DNA of 64,000 nucleotides from Acutalibacter sp. 1XD8-33 (GTDB lineage Bacteria > Bacillota > Clostridia > Oscillospirales > Acutalibacteraceae). Positions 6,943-15,615 of this stretch are shown here, one piece after another. The stretch lies in the NCBI RefSeq assembly GCF_003612555.1, contig NZ_RAZF01000006.1:62001-126000 (forward strand), read 5' to 3'. Numbering within the stretch: position 1 is the stretch's first letter; every line of letters starts with the position of its first letter. Under the pieces are notes generated by a model. It searched no databases. It was given only the letters and a program-made list of their open reading frames with translations, and was not told the DNA's origin. The position numbers were made by a program, and so were the translations under genes.

Positions 6943-9058
6943 AGATGTCATAATTGAGGGGGTAGAGACTAATAATTTAAAGAACATCAATGTGCGGATA
7001 CAACAAGGTAAATTGAATTTAATTTTGGGTCCCTCGGGTAGCGGAAAGTCATCACTTGCTTATGATACAATCGCACAGATTGGTGAACATGAATATATGT
7101 CGATGTTTGCAGATGACGTCATGGAACCAATTTACAAAGTTAAGTCCTTCAAAAATATGATGCCAGCTGTACCAATTAAGCAAACGAATCACAACAATAA
7201 CAGCCGTTCCTCTATTGGAACGTATTTTGGGTTAAACCATATTATATTGTTGCTTTTTTCATCTTTTCTTGATATTGATGAAGAGTATTTTTCATTGAAC
7301 AGGGATGAAAACATATGTGAGATATGCCACGGAACAGGCGTCCAACGGGTATTAGACCCCAACAAAATTGTTGATTACAATGTTCCTATTAGCAAAATCC
7401 CTTTCCGTTGCTGGAACCGTTATAAGGACTATTTCTCACAGATTCTGGTCTGCTACTGCGATAGCCAAGACATCGACCCATTCAAAACCTTTAGAGAGCT
7501 ACATGAGGAAGATAGGCATAAATTACTATATGGAAGTAGTGATAATAAATATACTGTCAAGTACAAAAAGCAGGGCCGAATTGCAAGTAGAACTTCAAAA
7601 TATTATGGAGTTTTGCTGAATCGTGAAATGCTTCCAGGTATTTCAATTAGTAAGTCCTTTTATTCTGATGTGGAATGTAATTGTTGTCATGGAATGAAAT
7701 ATAATTCTGAGCATCTTTCTAAAGCAATCTATGGTATATCAATTGGCGAATTTATGACTAAGGATTTTGAAACCCTTTTGCCAATAATACGAAATATTAT
7801 AGATGGCAACTCGGATGGCAGACTAAAATTTATGCTGGATAGGGTATATAACTTTGTTCAAAAATGTGTGGAGCTAAGTTTGGGCCATCTGTTTTTTAAC
7901 AGAAGTATTCCAACATTGTCTGGTGGGGAGTTGCAACGTTTGAGGTTAGTGCAGGTTTTTACCACATGTTTATCTCATCTCCTTATAGTTCTCGATGAAC
8001 CATTAGCAGGGCTATCAGAAGCAGAACGGCCTTTAATTAAGAAAAATATAGCAACTTTGCTTGGGCAAAATACAATTGTTGTTGTAGATCATAGTGATTC
8101 TTTCATAGATATTGCAGGTCAAGTGATCTGCCTTGGCCCAAGCGGTGGGAACAACGGTGGATTTCTTATAGGTAAAGATGAATATTTAAAATCACAACGA
8201 GCAAAGACTGATTTTTTCGCGCCCCAGTGTGAACAGTTTTTAGACATATCTATTGATAGCAAAGTATATCAATATTCTGGTGCTAATATTCGGGTTGCTT
8301 TAAATAGAATGAATTTAATAACAGGAGCTTCCGGTATTGGTAAGTCGACCCTTCTACGAGAGTATCTTCCTCAAGCTCTTGACAGCTACACATACATTAA
8401 TCAAAAGCCTTTGTTGGGCAACACTAATTCATCGGTTGCAACTGCGTTGGGCTTATTAACAAGAATTTCCTCAATTTTCGGTTCCAAATTCCAAAAGGAT
8501 AGTCAGTTTTTCTCAAATTTGACCGGCAACGCTGGTTGCTGCAAAAAGTGTGGCGGTACAGGTTATGTGATGTACGGAGATAAAAATTCGTCTGCACTAA
8601 TGGTCGAGTGTAGTGAATGTCAAGGAACTGGATTCGATAGCGAGTTGAAGAAGTATACTATTGATGGTAAAACTTTAATTGATATCTGGAAAATGACAAT
8701 TGATGAAACAAGCGATTACTTCCGGACAGTTGACAAAAAAACTTTTGATTCCCTACTCCGTGCTAAGGCAGTAAAACTTAATCATCTGAAATTTGGGCAG
8801 CCAACAAGAACTCTTTCCGGTGGAGAGAATATTCGAATTAAACTGTTGAAATATTTACGTTCTTCGTCCAATATTATTGGTATTGATGAGCCCTTTAGGG
8901 GGTTGGATATTGTGGAGAGACAAGCTGTTGGATTATTCTTGGACAAAATGCGAACCAACGGGAAGACTATTTTGGTTATCGACCATTCCGATGGTATTGA
9001 GCATTTTTTTTCAAACCATATTATTTTAAAGAGAAATTGCAAAGGAATAATTTGTTAG
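6935..9058 (+). CDS. UvrA-like dual ABC ATPase (RiPP partner)
   Basis: A 707-residue paralogue of excinuclease subunit UvrA, about 230 residues shorter than a repair UvrA. Both ATPase halves look complete: Walker A GPSGSGKS (32-39) and GASGIGKS (464-471), signatures LSGGELQ (328-334) and LSGGENI (627-633), Walker B LDEP (353-356) and IDEP (650-653). Zn-finger cysteines are at 128/131, 248-251, 535-539 and 559/562. The UvrB-binding region between Walker A and the first Zn finger is much shortened, so incision with UvrB is unlikely. The ATG overlaps the maturase stop by 8 bp. UvrA-like proteins such as DrrC give self-resistance to DNA-binding drugs, so immunity or removal of the peptide from DNA is a reasonable inference. 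Processing is the alternative. Confidence 0.85.
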   Translation: MLEDVIIEGVETNNLKNINVRIQQGKLNLILGPSGSGKSSLAYDTIAQIGEHEYMSMFADDVMEPIYKVKSFKNMMPAVPIKQTNHNNNSRSSIGTYFGLNHIILLLFSSFLDIDEEYFSLNRDENICEICHGTGVQRVLDPNKIVDYNVPISKIPFRCWNRYKDYFSQILVCYCDSQDIDPFKTFRELHEEDRHKLLYGSSDNKYTVKYKKQGRIASRTSKYYGVLLNREMLPGISISKSFYSDVECNCCHGMKYNSEHLSKAIYGISIGEFMTKDFETLLPIIRNIIDGNSDGRLKFMLDRVYNFVQKCVELSLGHLFFNRSIPTLSGGELQRLRLVQVFTTCLSHLLIVLDEPLAGLSEAERPLIKKNIATLLGQNTIVVVDHSDSFIDIAGQVICLGPSGGNNGGFLIGKDEYLKSQRAKTDFFAPQCEQFLDISIDSKVYQYSGANIRVALNRMNLITGASGIGKSTLLREYLPQALDSYTYINQKPLLGNTNSSVATALGLLTRISSIFGSKFQKDSQFFSNLTGNAGCCKKCGGTGYVMYGDKNSSALMVECSECQGTGFDSELKKYTIDGKTLIDIWKMTIDETSDYFRTVDKKTFDSLLRAKAVKLNHLKFGQPTRTLSGGENIRIKLLKYLRSSSNIIGIDEPFRGLDIVERQAVGLFLDKMRTNGKTILVIDHSDGIEHFFSNHIILKRNCKGIIC

Positions 9059-9076
9059 AAGATAAGTTTAGTAAGA

Positions 9077-9114
9077 GCCCGTCTGAATCCATGTTAGGAA
9101 TCAGACGGGCTTTC
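9077..9114 (+). terminator. Terminator of the RiPP operon
   Basis: Fourteen-base arms (9077-9090 and 9097-9110, one mismatch) with a six-base loop are followed by TTTC, 18 bp past the UvrA-like stop codon. A strong stem with a short T tract. Confidence 0.75.
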
Positions 9115-9141
9115 GTATGCACCCAGAAACCGTCAGCTAAC

Positions 9142-9175
9142 AGTGATAAGTGAATTTAGTTCCTTATCACTATAA
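9142..9175. other. Probable right end of the mobile element
   Basis: A perfect 9-bp inverted repeat (AGTGATAAG at 9142-9150, CTTATCACT at 9163-9171) lies immediately before an open frame, beginning at 9176 after an in-frame TAA, that encodes the middle of a glycosidase. Base composition changes here from AT-rich to GC-rich. The simplest reading is the junction of the integrated element with the interrupted gene. The matching left end and the integrase would be outside the window. Confidence 0.5.
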
Positions 9176-10156
9176 AGGCAACAGCTGCGGGAGTTCACCA
9201 TCCACCATGAGCCCACCTTTGTGGCCGGACTTTGCAGCTATCAAAAGATGGAATCCTCCTGGCAGGAGCAGCGGGAATATGTGGAAAACGCGGTAAAGGC
9301 CCTGCCCGCCCCTTGGAAAGAAGAGGCGGAAAAGCGGCTGGCCCTTCTGCGGCCCCAACAGCCCGCTGCCTGCGCCGTACCCATCGGGGAGAGGGAATTC
9401 ATCATCAACGGCTATCAGGTCCAGGTGGAGCAGGACGGCAGCTTGCGCTTGAACAGCTATAACGGCAAGGTCTATGAAAATGTCTGGCTGGGCCGTTTGG
9501 TATATGAAATTTTCGGCGCCAAGACGGTGTTCGACAACCTGGAGGCTTACAACCGGGAGCTGGAGCATACCCGGGTCTGGGCAGAGGGGGATTTCTCCAA
9601 GCCGGGCCTGGATAAGGTGTCCAACCTGAAGGATACGGCCTATTCCTACCGGGTGGATCAGGCGGAGCAGAGCGGAAACCAGCTGCGCCTGTGGCTGGTG
9701 ACAGACGAGGAAGCGGGAGAGCGCTTTGGCGCGCCCCGGCTAGCCGTAGTAACCTATACCTTTGGGGAGCGGGTGGAGATCGACCTGCAGTGGTTCCAGA
9801 AGGACGAGAACCGCATCCCGGAGGGCCTGTTCTTTGGCATGAATCTGAACTACAGGCAGGGGGAGCCCGTCACCCTCTTTAAACTGGATCTGCCCATCGA
9901 CCCCTATCACGTGCGGGAGGGTGGGAACCGGAAGCTCCATGTGTCCCCGAGAATCTCCGGCGGATGCGGAGAGATCCGGAGCCTGCACGCGCCCCTGGTC
10001 TCCGTGGGTGGCCGGCACCTCTACGACGAGAACGAGAACTACGGCAATCCGGCGGATGGTATGTACTACCTCCTGTGCAACAACCGCTGGGGCACCAATT
10101 TCCCCCTGTGGTACGGAGAGAACGCCCGCTTCGGCTTCACCGTGGAGCTGAACTGA
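9176..10156 (+). pseudogene. C-terminal remnant of DUF5054/GH38-like glycosidase
   Basis: The open frame encodes about 326 residues of a sugar-active enzyme: the region starting REFTIHHEPTFVAGL, a helical segment, then a beta-rich C-terminal domain ending GTNFPLWYGENARFGFTVEL, which is characteristic of DUF5054 proteins with GH38-like catalytic domains. The catalytic N-terminal part is missing, there is no start codon with a ribosome site (only an internal GTG at 9221), and the frame opens directly at the presumed element junction. The gene is therefore probably truncated by the insertion; the missing part may lie left of the window. The DUF4091 gene follows 24 bp downstream and was probably its operon partner in glycan use. 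Confidence 0.7.
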
Positions 10157-10180
10157 TTTGACCCGGGAGGGGGAGAACCC

Positions 10181-11806
10181 ATGAAATTCGCGTATCAAAT
10201 CGTATCCGGCATGTGCAAGGTCTTTCCCGGCGGGGAGACCCTCCGGGAGCTGAGGCCCCCCAGGCTCTCCGGGCTGAAGGGGGAGACGCTGTCCTTTCAG
10301 ATCGCCTATTGCTGGGAGGAATGGAGCAGAGCCTGGGGCGGCGTCCAGGTGGAGTCGCCCCTGCCGGTCCGGGTGCGCACGGTGGAGCTGGTCCCCTGCC
10401 AGTATCCCTGCCACATGGTCCGGGATGAAGGCTATCTGGCCGTCCAGCCCGGGCTCTACCCGGACCTGCTCCAGGAGCTGCCGCCCCAGGGTTTTCCCCT
10501 GATCTCCGGACAGTGGCGGAGCCTGTGGGTGGACGTGGAGCCGGGCGGGAACGCGGCCCCGGGGGAGTATCCGGTGCGGGTGAAGCTGGAAACCGGGGGA
10601 GAGGCTCTCTGCCAGGTGGAATTTCCCTGTGAGGTGCTGGACCTGCCCCTGCCCAAACTGCCCATCCCCCACACGGAGTGGTTCCACAGCGATTGCCTGG
10701 CCAACTACTATCAGGTGGAGGTGTTCTCAGAGCGGTACTGGGAGATCGTGGCGGAGTTCGTTCGCACGGCGGCCCGGCGGAAATGCAACATGCTGCTGAC
10801 CCCGGTGTTCACCCCGCCCCTGGACACGGCTGTGGGGGGCGAGCGCCGCACCGTTCAGCTGGTGGACGTGGAAGTCCGCCCGGAAGGGTATGCCTTTTGT
10901 TTTGAGAAGTTCCGCCGCTGGGTGAGGATGGCCCTCTCCTGCGGCATGGAGTATCTGGAGATCTCCCATCTCTTCAGCCAGTGGGGGGCGGCTCATGCCC
11001 CCAAGATCCTGGCGGTGAAGGACGGGCGGCTCCAGCGGATTTTCGGCTGGGACACCGACGCCGGGGGAGAGGAATACGGTGAATTCCTCCGGCAGTTCCT
11101 TCGGGCCCTGAAACCGGAGCTGGAAGCCCTGGGCGTCTCCCCAAAGACCTATTTCCACATCTCCGACGAGCCCTCCATGGCCCAGATCGAGTCTTACCGG
11201 AAGGCCGGGGAGGTGGTGGAGGAGGAACTTCGGGGATATGCCATGCTGGACGCCCTGTCCGACTACGCCTTTTATCAAGAGGGTCTGGTGCAGCAGCCGG
11301 TCTGCGCTCTGGACCATATCGGCCCGTTCCTGGAGAATCCGCCGGAGCGCCTTTGGGGATACTACTGCACCGGTCAGTACAAGGATGTGCCCAACCGCTT
11401 TATTGTGCAGCCAGGCTCCCGCACCCGGATTCTGGGGGCGCTGCTGTATAAGCACCAACTGAGCGGCTTCCTCCACTGGGGTTACAATTTCTACAATTCC
11501 CAGAACTCTCTCTATCCCATCGACCCCTATAAGGTCACGGACGCAGACGGGGCCTTTCCCTCCGGGGATCCCTTCTTGGTGTACCCGGGGGCGGACGGCA
11601 GGCCAGAGGAATCCCAGCGGCTGATGCTGATGGACCAGGCCATGTCCGACTACTGCGCCCTAACGGTCCTGGAGGGGTTGGCGGGTCGGGAGAAAGCTCT
11701 GGCCCTTCTGGGGGAGCCCCTTGCCTTTACGGAATATCCTGGGGAAGAGGGTGTGCTCTCCCTGCGGGAGCGGGTGAATGAAGCTATAAAAGAAGCGCTG
11801 AGCTAA
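10181..11806 (+). CDS. DUF4091 domain protein (glycoside hydrolase-like)
   Basis: A 541-residue cytosolic protein (no signal peptide) of the DUF4091 group: a beta-sandwich N-terminal domain to about residue 170, a TIM-barrel-like middle (HISDEP near 326, a candidate catalytic region), and the C-terminal block GFLHWGYNFYNSQNSLYPIDPY followed by YPGADGRPEESQRL, the hallmark of DUF4091. GGAGGGGG precedes the ATG. Members lie in carbohydrate loci and are presumed glycosidases; the substrate is unknown. It is the second gene of the operon broken by the mobile element, so expression may now depend on read-through. Confidence 0.8.
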   Translation: MKFAYQIVSGMCKVFPGGETLRELRPPRLSGLKGETLSFQIAYCWEEWSRAWGGVQVESPLPVRVRTVELVPCQYPCHMVRDEGYLAVQPGLYPDLLQELPPQGFPLISGQWRSLWVDVEPGGNAAPGEYPVRVKLETGGEALCQVEFPCEVLDLPLPKLPIPHTEWFHSDCLANYYQVEVFSERYWEIVAEFVRTAARRKCNMLLTPVFTPPLDTAVGGERRTVQLVDVEVRPEGYAFCFEKFRRWVRMALSCGMEYLEISHLFSQWGAAHAPKILAVKDGRLQRIFGWDTDAGGEEYGEFLRQFLRALKPELEALGVSPKTYFHISDEPSMAQIESYRKAGEVVEEELRGYAMLDALSDYAFYQEGLVQQPVCALDHIGPFLENPPERLWGYYCTGQYKDVPNRFIVQPGSRTRILGALLYKHQLSGFLHWGYNFYNSQNSLYPIDPYKVTDADGAFPSGDPFLVYPGADGRPEESQRLMLMDQAMSDYCALTVLEGLAGREKALALLGEPLAFTEYPGEEGVLSLRERVNEAIKEALS

Positions 11807-11848
11807 CTTATCGTTAACGCAGCGCCACAGAGGGTCGGATCTAGTATA

Positions 11849-12105
11849 CTTTTTTATAGTATGTGTTGGCCTCCGTCAGCCAGGGTTTCACCCTGGACTG
11901 GACCAAACTTTTTGAAAAGAAGTTTAAGACGTTACCTTCGGTAAGTCTCAAAAACTTCTACTCTGGTTAGCTGAGTGCGCCAAATCCAAACATGTTGCCG
12001 GGTCCAGGGGCGACGTAGCCCCTGGCGGAGGTATGGGGCGCGGAGCCCCATGACCTTGCCGTAGCTGCATGGCGGAGAAGGCTACACAGTTATTACTCTA
12101 AAAAA
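11849..12105. repeat. Dispersed structured repeat, copy 1
   Basis: This fills the gap between the DUF4091 and FemAB genes. It has T-rich ends in inverted orientation (TTTTTTATAGTATG left; TTATTACTCTAAAAAA right), internal hairpins (AGGGGCGACGTAGCCCCT; ATGGGGCGCGGAGCCCCAT), and the shared core CTCTGGTTAGCTGAGTGCGC. Similar elements occur at 45807, 55840, 56929, 60579 and 62325. Confidence 0.65.
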
Positions 12106-12112
12106 CTTAGGT

Positions 12113-13162
12113 TTAGAGCAGCTTTTGATAGCCCACGCATTTCAGGGCGCAGTCGAAAGCTGCTTTATAATGCCTGGCGAACACCTGGGTGAACTCTCCG
12201 GCATAGACGGCCAGCCGCCCGTTGAAGCCGGTCTTGAATCGGTATACCCCGTAGTTGGGATGCTCCGGGTCGTACCAATAGGGGACGCCCTGAAAATCGT
12301 AGACCTCACAGCCGGACTTCACCGCCCAGCGGATCATCTCCCACTGCATCAGGTAGTTGGGCATCAGCTCCCGGCCGGTATTGGAGGAGGCTCCGTAGAC
12401 ATAACAGGTCCGTCTGCCATACTGCACGCAGATGGCTCCGGAGAGAGGCCGGCCTTGATATTCGCAGAGATACAGGCGGCAATGGCTTCCCAAAGCGTCC
12501 ATCATCCGGGCGAAATATCCTCGGGAGCGGGCCTGGAATCCATCCCGAGTCCGGGTTTCTTCCATGAGTTTTTGGAAATCCCCCAGCCGCTCCTTTCCAT
12601 AGGCCCGGCAGGTGACCCCTTTGCGCTGGGCCAGACGAATGTTATAACGGCACTTACTTTTGAAGGAGCACAGCAATTCCTCCTCAGTTCGTCCGTCCAG
12701 CTCCAGGATATAGTTATTCCGACACTGGATGGTGGAATCGTCCGGCTGCCAGGGCGCAAAGGAGAGCCCCGCTGCTCGGAGGGCGTATATTTTTTCTTGA
12801 TCCGATTCCTCTACCAATGGATCCAGTTTGCAGGAATAGGCGTGGTATTTTTTTGAAAGGGCTTCCAGCCCAAGAAGCAAATCCCGGAAAGCGCCGTGGT
12901 CCTGATAATCCCAGACAGGCCCTCGGGGAGAATACAGAAATGACTTGAAGGGAGGAAGAAATTTCTTAATCAGCACCAGGCAAGAGGCCCGGATCTTCCC
13001 CTGGCCGTCCCGGGAGATGATTGCTTCGTGAAACCAGTTCCGTTTCACGCCGCACCAACGCACAGACTGCATGAAGCTACCGCCATGGCTTTCTACAAAG
13101 GCTTCATATTCCTGCACTGCGGTCAGATTTGTAAAATCCAGAAATTCCAAGTTCTTCTCCAT
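12113..13162 (-). CDS. FemAB-family aminoacyltransferase (peptidoglycan bridge)
   Basis: A 349-residue FemX/FemAB-type protein with two GNAT-like halves. Family members transfer amino acids from aminoacyl-tRNA to lipid II to build the peptidoglycan cross-bridge. Recognisable blocks: FMQSVRWCGVKRNW near the N-terminus, SPRGPVWDYQD, SFKSKCRYNIRLAQRKGV in the middle, and the C-terminal YDFQGVPYWYDPEHPNYGVYRFKTGFNG that closes FemAB proteins. The start is uncertain: the ATG at 13162 fits the family length, but its AAAGGA is nearly adjacent; an ATG at 13183 is an alternative. It stands alone, after a hairpin and before repeat copy 1. Confidence 0.85.
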   Translation of the reverse strand: MEKNLEFLDFTNLTAVQEYEAFVESHGGSFMQSVRWCGVKRNWFHEAIISRDGQGKIRASCLVLIKKFLPPFKSFLYSPRGPVWDYQDHGAFRDLLLGLEALSKKYHAYSCKLDPLVEESDQEKIYALRAAGLSFAPWQPDDSTIQCRNNYILELDGRTEEELLCSFKSKCRYNIRLAQRKGVTCRAYGKERLGDFQKLMEETRTRDGFQARSRGYFARMMDALGSHCRLYLCEYQGRPLSGAICVQYGRRTCYVYGASSNTGRELMPNYLMQWEMIRWAVKSGCEVYDFQGVPYWYDPEHPNYGVYRFKTGFNGRLAVYAGEFTQVFARHYKAAFDCALKCVGYQKLL

Positions 13163-13262
13163 CCTTTCGATCTTTATGCCCATTAGACGGATAAGGGTGG
13201 AAAAAGGTAACATCAGGATAAAGAAAAAAAGAGGGGAGAAAAAACTTTCCAAGGAGCAGATC

Positions 13263-13297
13263 AAAGGCCGTGAAACCCAGGAGATTTCACGGCCTTT
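13263..13297 (-). terminator. Hairpin between small ORF and FemAB gene
   Basis: Perfect 13-bp arms (13263-13275 and 13285-13297) with a 9-base loop. It lies 13 bp after the minus-strand small ORF. The T tract is short, so it is a probable rather than certain terminator. Confidence 0.6.
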
Positions 13298-13309
13298 GAC
13301 GCCCTTGGC

Positions 13310-13501
13310 TTATCGCCGCAGCATGAGTTCGTTTACCAGCCGGCGCATATCCGCCTCGCTGTGGATTTCACTCTGGCGCTCTTCCAGGGCGGCCCGGACT
13401 TCCTCCGGCAGATCATGAAAGCCCGGCAGGTCCATGGGCAGAATTCCCGCGGTAATTCCCATGCTGCCTACCGGCATAGAGCCCCACATATACGGAAACA
13501 T
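13310..13501 (-). CDS. Small hypothetical protein
   Basis: A 63-residue protein with a Met/Gly/Pro-rich N-terminal half (MFPYMWGSMPVGSMGITAG) and a charged, helical C-terminal half (LPEEVRAALEERQSEIHSEADMRR). The ATG at 13501 has GGGGGTGA upstream; a longer frame to 13621 has no ribosome site. I do not recognise the family. It is monocistronic with a terminator-like hairpin after it. The hydrophobic N-terminus is too short for a clear membrane segment. Confidence 0.55.
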   Translation of the reverse strand: MFPYMWGSMPVGSMGITAGILPMDLPGFHDLPEEVRAALEERQSEIHSEADMRRLVNELMLRR

Positions 13502-13704
13502 ACAATCACCCCCAGGCTTATTCTGTACAGCCTGAGGGCGTATATGTCCGGAAGATTTTTCAAATAGAAGAGGGGCTTCTGGCAATAACCCGCTTAAAGA
13601 CAAAACCCCAGCCATATTCACTATTAGGGCCTTAGAAAAGGGGGAGACGTCTTGATTGCATAGGTTTTTTCCCAGAATGGTCGACCCATCATACAGCGGC
13701 CTTC

Positions 13705-14913
13705 TTATGACTCAAAAAATTTCTGGTGGATCGCCTCAACCGCCCGGTCGCTGTCCGACTTGTGTACCAACACGGAAATCTTGATCTCGCTGGTGGAGAT
13801 CATCTGTATGTTTACATTGCGGCTGAACAGGGCCTCGAACATCTCCGCCGCCACGCCGGGATGGCTTTCCATGCCCGCGCCCACAATGGAAACCTTGGAC
13901 ACGTTGTCGTCGGCCACCAGGCTGGAAGCGCCCAGCTTTTCTGTGTACTCCTTCAACAGCTCGATGGTATCCTCCATGCGGTCCTTCTCTACGGTGAAAC
14001 TGATATCCTTGGTGCCATTGCGGCCAATGGACTGTAAGATGATGTCCACATTGGTGCCCTTTGAGGACAGCTTTGAGAAAATCTTGAAGGCCAGACCGGG
14101 CTTATCCGGTACGCCGATAATGGAAATGCGGGCGATGTTGTCGTCCTTTGCCACGCCGCTGATGAGCATACGTTCCACGCTGTTTTCCTCCTTTACGATG
14201 GTTCCCTTGGCCCTGGTCAGGCTGGAAAGAACCTCCAACTCAATATTATATTTTTTTGCCATTTCCACAGAACGGTTGTGAAGCACCTGGGCGCCCAAAG
14301 ACGCCAGCTCCAGCATTTCATCATAGGTGATGCAGGAGAGCTTTTTCGCTCCGGGAATTTTCCGGGGGTCGGCGGTATACACGCCATCCACGTCGGTGTA
14401 GATCTGGCACAAGTCCGCGTGCATGGCGGCGGCATAGGCCACGGCGCTGGTGTCGCTGCCGCCCCGGCCAATGGTTGTCACGTCGCCGTAACGGTTCACC
14501 CCCTGGAAGCCGGCTATCACCACAATGCGGCGCTTATCCAGCTCTTTGCGCACCCGGGAGGCATCGATCTTCTTGATGCGGGCGCTGCCGTGGTCGCTGG
14601 TGGTATTGAACCCCGCCTGCCAGCCCAGCAGAGAGACCACAGGGTAACCCATGCGCTCAATAGCCATGGCGAGCAGCGAGGCAGAAATTTGCTCTCCAGA
14701 AGAGAGCAGCATATCCATCTCCCGCTTGGAGGGCCGCTGGTTCACCTCGGCGGCCTTGGCAATCAGGTCGTCGGTGGTATCTCCCTGGGCCGAGACGACT
14801 ACCACCACGTCGTTGCCGTCTTTATAAGCGGAAGTGACGATGTCTGCTACATTGTCGATGCGCTGGGCGTCCCGGACCGAGGTCCCGCCGAATTTCTGTA
14901 CGATTAAAGCCAT
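13705..14913 (-). CDS. lysC: Aspartate kinase
   Basis: A 402-residue monofunctional aspartokinase, phosphorylating aspartate as the first step of lysine, threonine and methionine synthesis. The kinase motif KFGGTS is at residues 7-12, with VVVVVSAQGDTTDDL and the GRGGSDTSAVA block following. The C-terminal third holds two ACT domains (SIIGVPDKPGLAFKIFSKLS and SIVGAGMESHPGVAAEMFEAL), implying feedback control by amino acids. ATG at 14913 with GAGGGG is chosen over a TTG two codons earlier. It is the last gene in the run hom-thrB-membrane protein-aspartokinase, so threonine is the likely dedicated product. Confidence 0.93.
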   Translation of the reverse strand: MALIVQKFGGTSVRDAQRIDNVADIVTSAYKDGNDVVVVVSAQGDTTDDLIAKAAEVNQRPSKREMDMLLSSGEQISASLLAMAIERMGYPVVSLLGWQAGFNTTSDHGSARIKKIDASRVRKELDKRRIVVIAGFQGVNRYGDVTTIGRGGSDTSAVAYAAAMHADLCQIYTDVDGVYTADPRKIPGAKKLSCITYDEMLELASLGAQVLHNRSVEMAKKYNIELEVLSSLTRAKGTIVKEENSVERMLISGVAKDDNIARISIIGVPDKPGLAFKIFSKLSSKGTNVDIILQSIGRNGTKDISFTVEKDRMEDTIELLKEYTEKLGASSLVADDNVSKVSIVGAGMESHPGVAAEMFEALFSRNVNIQMISTSEIKISVLVHKSDSDRAVEAIHQKFFES

Positions 14914-15037
14914 AGTCAACCCCTCTGTATCGTGTCGTTTTCACGTATTATAGCGGTAAATAAAATATCTGTCAAGAAAGGCCGGGCAATTCCGGTGATT
15001 TCCACAGCCCTATGGGAAAAACCGGAACATTTTACAG

Positions 15038-15615
15038 TCAGATTTTCCGCTTCTTTTGCAGCGCGCGGTTTCCCCACCAGAGTAGCCAGCTGATCAGCAG
15101 CAAGCCAGCCGCCGCTACGAGAATGAAACCAACGGTGTAGGCCGCGCCCACCCGCCCATAGTCCAGGAAGAAATAGATGTGGTTTTTGTAACCGCCCCAA
15201 ATACCAGGGCGAACGCCAGATATGCTCCAGGCATCAGGACTGGGGCGGTTACCCATTTCAGGGGGACCTCCCGCATATCGGCGGCAAGGAAAAAGTATAC
15301 CGTTACAAGCAAAGGGTCTATCAGGTACAGGAGCAGAAACGCGCCGGAAAAGCTGAAATTGCCGGAGAACATGAGGCAGGTCCCCATGACCAGAATCAGC
15401 AACACCGCAAAGCAAAGATACCATACCTGAGGGACCCGCCTGCCCAGAAGCGTATAGATTCCCGCCGCCAGGAAGAAAATGCCCGCCAGAAAGTTGCTCA
15501 TGAATGTCAGTTCATACATGAACCGCAGATACTGCCAGTAGAGCGCCAAGGCCGAAGCCGTCAACAGCAGGTCGATCCCCAGCTGCGCCACAGACAAGAG
15601 ATCCCTTCTCGTCAC
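15038..15615 (-). pseudogene. Pr6Pr/FAR-17a-like membrane protein, frameshifted
   Basis: Two overlapping frames together give one polytopic membrane protein of about 190 residues. The first (from GTG 15615) has segments around LLLTASALALYWQYL, FLAGIFFLAAGIYTLL, VWYLCFAVLLILVMGT and LLYLIDPLLVTVYFFL. The second continues with YFFLDYGRVGAAYTVG and a last membrane span ending NRALQKKRKI. The arrangement resembles the Pr6Pr/FAR-17a family, function unknown. The frames join at a run of four G on the coding strand (15195-15198); one more G restores the protein. This may be a true mutation, slippage-based phase variation or a sequence error. It sits between thrB and the aspartokinase gene and overlaps the thrB stop (GTGA). 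Confidence 0.6.
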
